DNA of 64,000 nt, from NCBI RefSeq assembly GCF_041245805.1, contig NZ_CP162490.1, forward strand, positions 5,185,001 to 5,249,000, in the 5' to 3' direction. The position numbers were made by a program, and so were the translations under genes. Of this stretch, positions 61,181-64,000 are shown in pieces. Positions within the stretch are counted from its first letter, which is position 1. Each line of letters begins with the position of its first letter. A model generated the notes under the pieces. The model was not told where the DNA came from, ran no database searches, and saw only the letters and a list, made by a program, of their open reading frames with translations. The stretch is from Xanthomonas sp. DAR 34887. Lineage in GTDB: Bacteria > Pseudomonadota > Gammaproteobacteria > Xanthomonadales > Xanthomonadaceae.

Positions 61181-62605
61181 ATGACCCTGTCCTCCCCCGC
61201 CCTGTCCCTGCATCCCGACCGCCTGCTGCCGCCGGAGCCGGGCATGCGCGCGATCGCGCGCCGCCTGTACGCGCAGGTCGCCACGCTGCCGATCGTCAGC
61301 CCGCACGGCCACACCGACCCCGCCTGGTTCGCCGAGGATGCGCCGTTCGCCAATGCCACCGAGCTGCTGCTGGTACCCGACCACTACGTGTTCCGCATGC
61401 TTTACAGCCAGGGCGTGGACCTGGATGCGCTGGGCGTCCCGCGCGCCGACGGCAGCCGCGCCGCGGTGGACCCGCGCGCGGCCTGGCGCGTGTTCGCCGA
61501 ACGCTTCCAGCTGCTGCGCGGCACGCCATCGGCGCTGTGGCTGAACCATGTGTTCCACGAGGTGTTCGGCCTGCGCGTGCGCCTGGACGCGGCGAGCGCC
61601 GACCTGTACTACGACCGCATCGGCGAGGCGCTGCAGACGCCGGCGTTCCGGCCGCGCGCGCTGTTCGATCGCTTCGGCATCGAGGTGATCGCCACCACCG
61701 AATCGCCACTGGATGCGTTGCAGCACCACGCCACGATCCGCGCCAGCGGCTGGGGCGGACGGGTGATCACCGCCTACCGCCCCGATGCGGTGATCGATCC
61801 GGAACACGAGCAGTTCCCCGATGCGCTGCACCGTTTCGGCGAGCTGACCGGCGAGGACGTGTACGCCTGGGACGGCTATCTGCGCGCGCATCGCCAGCGC
61901 CGCGCGTTCTTCGCGCAGATGGGCGCCACCTCCACCGACCACGGCCACCCCAGCGCGGCCACCGCTGACCTGCCCGCGGCCGAGGCCGCTCGGCTGTTCG
62001 CGCGGGTCCGCGGCGGTGGCGCCAGCGCCGCGGAGGCGGAACTGTTCCGCGCGCAGATGCTGACCGAAATGGCGGCGATGAGCGTGGACGACGGCCTGGT
62101 GATGCAGTTGCATCCAGGCTGCTTTCGCAACCACAACCGCAAGCTGTTCGCGCGCTACGGCCGCGACAAGGGCGCCGACCTGCCGCTGCGCACCGACTAC
62201 GTGCGCGCGCTGAAGCCGCTGCTGGACCGCTTCGGCAACACCCCCGGCTTCAGCCTGATCCTGTTCACCCTGGACGAGAGCACCTACGCGCGCGAACTGG
62301 CGCCGCTGGCCGGGCACTACCCGGCGCTGCTGCTCGGTCCGGCCTGGTGGTTCCACGACGCGCCGGAAGGCATGTGGCGCTTTCGCGAGCAGACCCTGGC
62401 CAGCGCCGGCTTCTACAACACGGTCGGCTTCAACGACGACACCCGCGCGTTCCTGTCGATCCCGGCGCGGCACGATGTCGCCCGCCGCGTCGATTGCGCG
62501 TTCCTGGCGAAACTGGTCGCCGAGCATCGCCTCGACGAGGACGAGGCCACCGAGGTTGCGCTGGACCTGGCGTATCGGCTGCCGAAACAGGCCTACCGGT
62601 TGTGA
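61181..62605 (+). CDS. uxaC: Glucuronate isomerase
   Basis: This 474-residue protein matches the UxaC family in length and signature: ATLPIVSPHGHTDPAWFAEDAPF near the N-terminus (HxH metal-type motif), LWLNHVFHEVFGL, VIATTESPLDALQHH, HPGCFRNHNRKLFARYGRDKGADLPLRTDYVRALKPLLDRFGN, and GPAWWFHDAPEGMWRFREQTL. It converts D-glucuronate to D-fructuronate (and galacturonate to tagaturonate) in the cytoplasm. ATG at 61181 starts the family-typical MTLSSPALSLHPDRLLPPEPGMR sequence in parts. It follows the GH10 gene and precedes the GH2 gene with small gaps, in one operon. Confidence 0.95.
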   Translation: MTLSSPALSLHPDRLLPPEPGMRAIARRLYAQVATLPIVSPHGHTDPAWFAEDAPFANATELLLVPDHYVFRMLYSQGVDLDALGVPRADGSRAAVDPRAAWRVFAERFQLLRGTPSALWLNHVFHEVFGLRVRLDAASADLYYDRIGEALQTPAFRPRALFDRFGIEVIATTESPLDALQHHATIRASGWGGRVITAYRPDAVIDPEHEQFPDALHRFGELTGEDVYAWDGYLRAHRQRRAFFAQMGATSTDHGHPSAATADLPAAEAARLFARVRGGGASAAEAELFRAQMLTEMAAMSVDDGLVMQLHPGCFRNHNRKLFARYGRDKGADLPLRTDYVRALKPLLDRFGNTPGFSLILFTLDESTYARELAPLAGHYPALLLGPAWWFHDAPEGMWRFREQTLASAGFYNTVGFNDDTRAFLSIPARHDVARRVDCAFLAKLVAEHRLDEDEATEVALDLAYRLPKQAYRL

Positions 62606-62667
62606 CGGCGGGTGCCGCCCGTGCTGGCGCCGCACCGGCATGCGAACCTGCGCAGAAGGCGGTGGCG

Positions 62668-64000
62668 ATGCCCAGGCGTGGCCGGCAACGCGCGCTCGCG
62701 CCGCTGCTGTTGCTAGTGCTGACGTCACTTACCGCCGGCAGCGTCGACGCGGCGTCGGCGCCGGCGTCGCAGTCGCCGCCCCCGCGCGAGCGACTGTCGC
62801 TGGATGCCAATTGGCGGTTCCATCGCGGCGACGCGCCCGGGGTCGGCGACACGCTGGACTACGACGTGCGCCCGGACATCGCGCTCAGCGCCGACGGCAA
62901 GGTGGCCGATGCCCGCCCCGATGCCGCCGACCACGTCGCAGCGCGCACCCGGCCGGTCCTCAAGCCCTGGATCCTGCCCACCGGCAATGCCTTCATCGCC
63001 GACCCGGCGCGGCGCCACCTGCGACCGCCCGGCGATCCGGGCAGCGATGTGGCCTTCGTCCGCGCCGACTTCGACGACAGCGCATGGACGCGCGTGGACC
63101 TGCCGCACGACTGGGCGATCGCCGGGCCGTTCCTGAAGGACGGCCCGTACGGCGGCATGGGCCGGCTGCCCAGCTGGGGGGTGGGCTGGTACCGCAAGCG
63201 CCTGGACATTCCCGCCAGCGACCGCGGCCGCGCGGTGTTCCTCGAGATCGACGGCGCGATGTCCTACGCCACGGTCTGGCTCAACGGCCGCCTGGTCGGA
63301 GGCTGGCCGTACGGCTACAGCACCTGGCGCGTGGATCTGACCCCGTACCTGGTACCCGGCGGCAGCAACCAGCTGGCGATCCGCCTGGACAACCCGCCGC
63401 AATCGGCGCGCTGGTATCCCGGCGGCGGCCTGTACCGCAGCGTGTGGCTGAGCAAGACCGGGCCGGTGCATGTCGGCCAATGGGGCACCCAGGTCAGTAC
63501 GCCGCAGGTGTCGGCGCAGGCGGCGACGGTGCGTGTGGCGGTGACGCTGGACAACAGCGGCGACGCAGCGGCGCAGGCGCAGGCCAGCACCGCGATCTAT
63601 GCGCTGGATGCCGAGGGCAGGCCGCAAGGCGCGGCGGTGGCGCGGATCGGCGCGGCCAGCACCCGCATCGCCGCACACGGCAGCGCGACGCTCGACGGCA
63701 GCGCGCGCATCGCCAAGCCGCAGTTATGGGGCCCGCCGCCGACGCAGCGGCCGCACCGCTACGTCGCGGTCACCGAGGTCACGCAGGACGGGCGCGTGGT
63801 CGATCGCTACGAAACCCGGTTCGGCGTGCGCACGCTGCGCTGGGATCCGCAGCGCGGCCTGCTGGTCAACGGCGAACACGTGCCGATCCGCGGCGTCAAC
63901 AATCACCACGACCTCGGTGCGCTCGGCGCCGCGTTCAACTCGCGCGCCGCCGAGCGCCAGCTGCAACTGCTGCAAGGGATGGGCGCCAATGCGATTCGCA
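62668..64000 (+). CDS. Exported glycoside hydrolase family 2 enzyme, cut by window edge
   Basis: The frame is open to the right edge, so only the first ~444 residues are present. ATG at 62668 (AGAAGG upstream) starts a signal peptide (LLLLVLTSLTAGSVDAAS). An upstream GTG at 62602 that overlaps the uxaC stop is a possible alternative. GH2 features seen are WTRVDLPHDWAIAGPF, WGVGWYRKRLDIPASD (sugar-binding domain), SYATVWLNGRLVGGWPYGYSTWRVDLTPYL, DNPPQSARWYPGGGLYRSVWL, the immunoglobulin-like middle domain, and VNGEHVPIRGVNNHHDLGALGAA leading into the TIM barrel. The catalytic Glu residues lie beyond the edge. Probably a beta-galactosidase or beta-glucuronidase-type enzyme; substrate not determined. 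Confidence 0.88.
   Translation, partial: MPRRGRQRALAPLLLLVLTSLTAGSVDAASAPASQSPPPRERLSLDANWRFHRGDAPGVGDTLDYDVRPDIALSADGKVADARPDAADHVAARTRPVLKPWILPTGNAFIADPARRHLRPPGDPGSDVAFVRADFDDSAWTRVDLPHDWAIAGPFLKDGPYGGMGRLPSWGVGWYRKRLDIPASDRGRAVFLEIDGAMSYATVWLNGRLVGGWPYGYSTWRVDLTPYLVPGGSNQLAIRLDNPPQSARWYPGGGLYRSVWLSKTGPVHVGQWGTQVSTPQVSAQAATVRVAVTLDNSGDAAAQAQASTAIYALDAEGRPQGAAVARIGAASTRIAAHGSATLDGSARIAKPQLWGPPPTQRPHRYVAVTEVTQDGRVVDRYETRFGVRTLRWDPQRGLLVNGEHVPIRGVNNHHDLGALGAAFNSRAAERQLQLLQGMGANAIR

Noticed and set aside
1..64000. tRNA and rRNA genes
   Set aside because: I found no cloverleaf-type sequence with a T-loop GTTCGA-like element and matching acceptor stem, and no rRNA signature.

Overview
The window is high-GC DNA of Xanthomonas type (family Xanthomonadaceae). 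This rests on the gene content: large families of TonB-dependent receptors (TBDRs), a xylan/glucuronoxylan utilization block with the 14-bp 'xyl-box' operator known from Xanthomonas, a tamA-tamB pair, and two-partner secretion genes. I cannot name the species from sequence alone. Four islands are AT-richer than the rest: the left edge (1-2400), the 3' end of the giant haemagglutinin gene with its downstream gene (19700-20400), the lower-GC cargo around 18150-19690, and a short non-coding stretch near 37790.

Layout. 1-6609 (all minus) is an RHS locus. It holds a 1400-aa exported RHS-repeat protein that lacks the usual RHS core and toxin, three tandem small exported paralogues, a separate short RHS-core protein with its own signal peptide, and a small membrane protein cut by the window edge whose start overlaps the RHS stop. 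7007-12618 encodes TamB and TamA. 12981-14924 holds a GNAT acetyltransferase, a DinB-like protein and YceH. 15087-18736 holds small lipoproteins/exported proteins around an alginate-lyase-like enzyme; one copy is frameshifted in an A7 run. 18950-35788 is a contact-dependent-inhibition-type two-partner system. It has an fhaC/cdiB transporter, a 4668-aa fhaB/cdiA exoprotein ending in a Doc/Fic-like toxin domain, an overlapping immunity candidate, and a decayed fhaB fragment plus IS5-type remnant downstream.

36155-37782 encodes a class C acid phosphatase and PyrF, followed by a structured region with a strong terminator. 37985-46969 (all minus) is a sugar-regulated block: a secreted glycosidase-like protein, a LacI regulator, an Oar-like TBDR and a flavin-dependent tryptophan-halogenase-like protein. 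LacI-type palindromes lie upstream of the glycosidase and of the TBDR. 47266-52519 is housekeeping: a lipoprotein, PlsB, a REP-like palindrome, DUF488, DUF465 and an SmpA-like exported protein.

52600-64000 is a xylan-utilization locus. TBDR, GPH-family symporter and GH43 enzyme run leftward; hexuronate-type MFS transporter, GH10 xylanase, UxaC and a GH2 enzyme (cut by the window edge) run rightward. Both arms diverge from a 492-bp region carrying two xyl-boxes. Together they would import xylan fragments across the outer membrane, trim them in the periplasm, take up xylosides and glucuronate, and isomerise the uronate.

Most other long reading frames are antisense or out-of-frame shadows caused by high-GC codon bias and are left out. 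Several starts were moved inward from the longest possible frame on the basis of ribosome sites, signal peptides, 4-bp overlaps with the upstream gene, or operator position.
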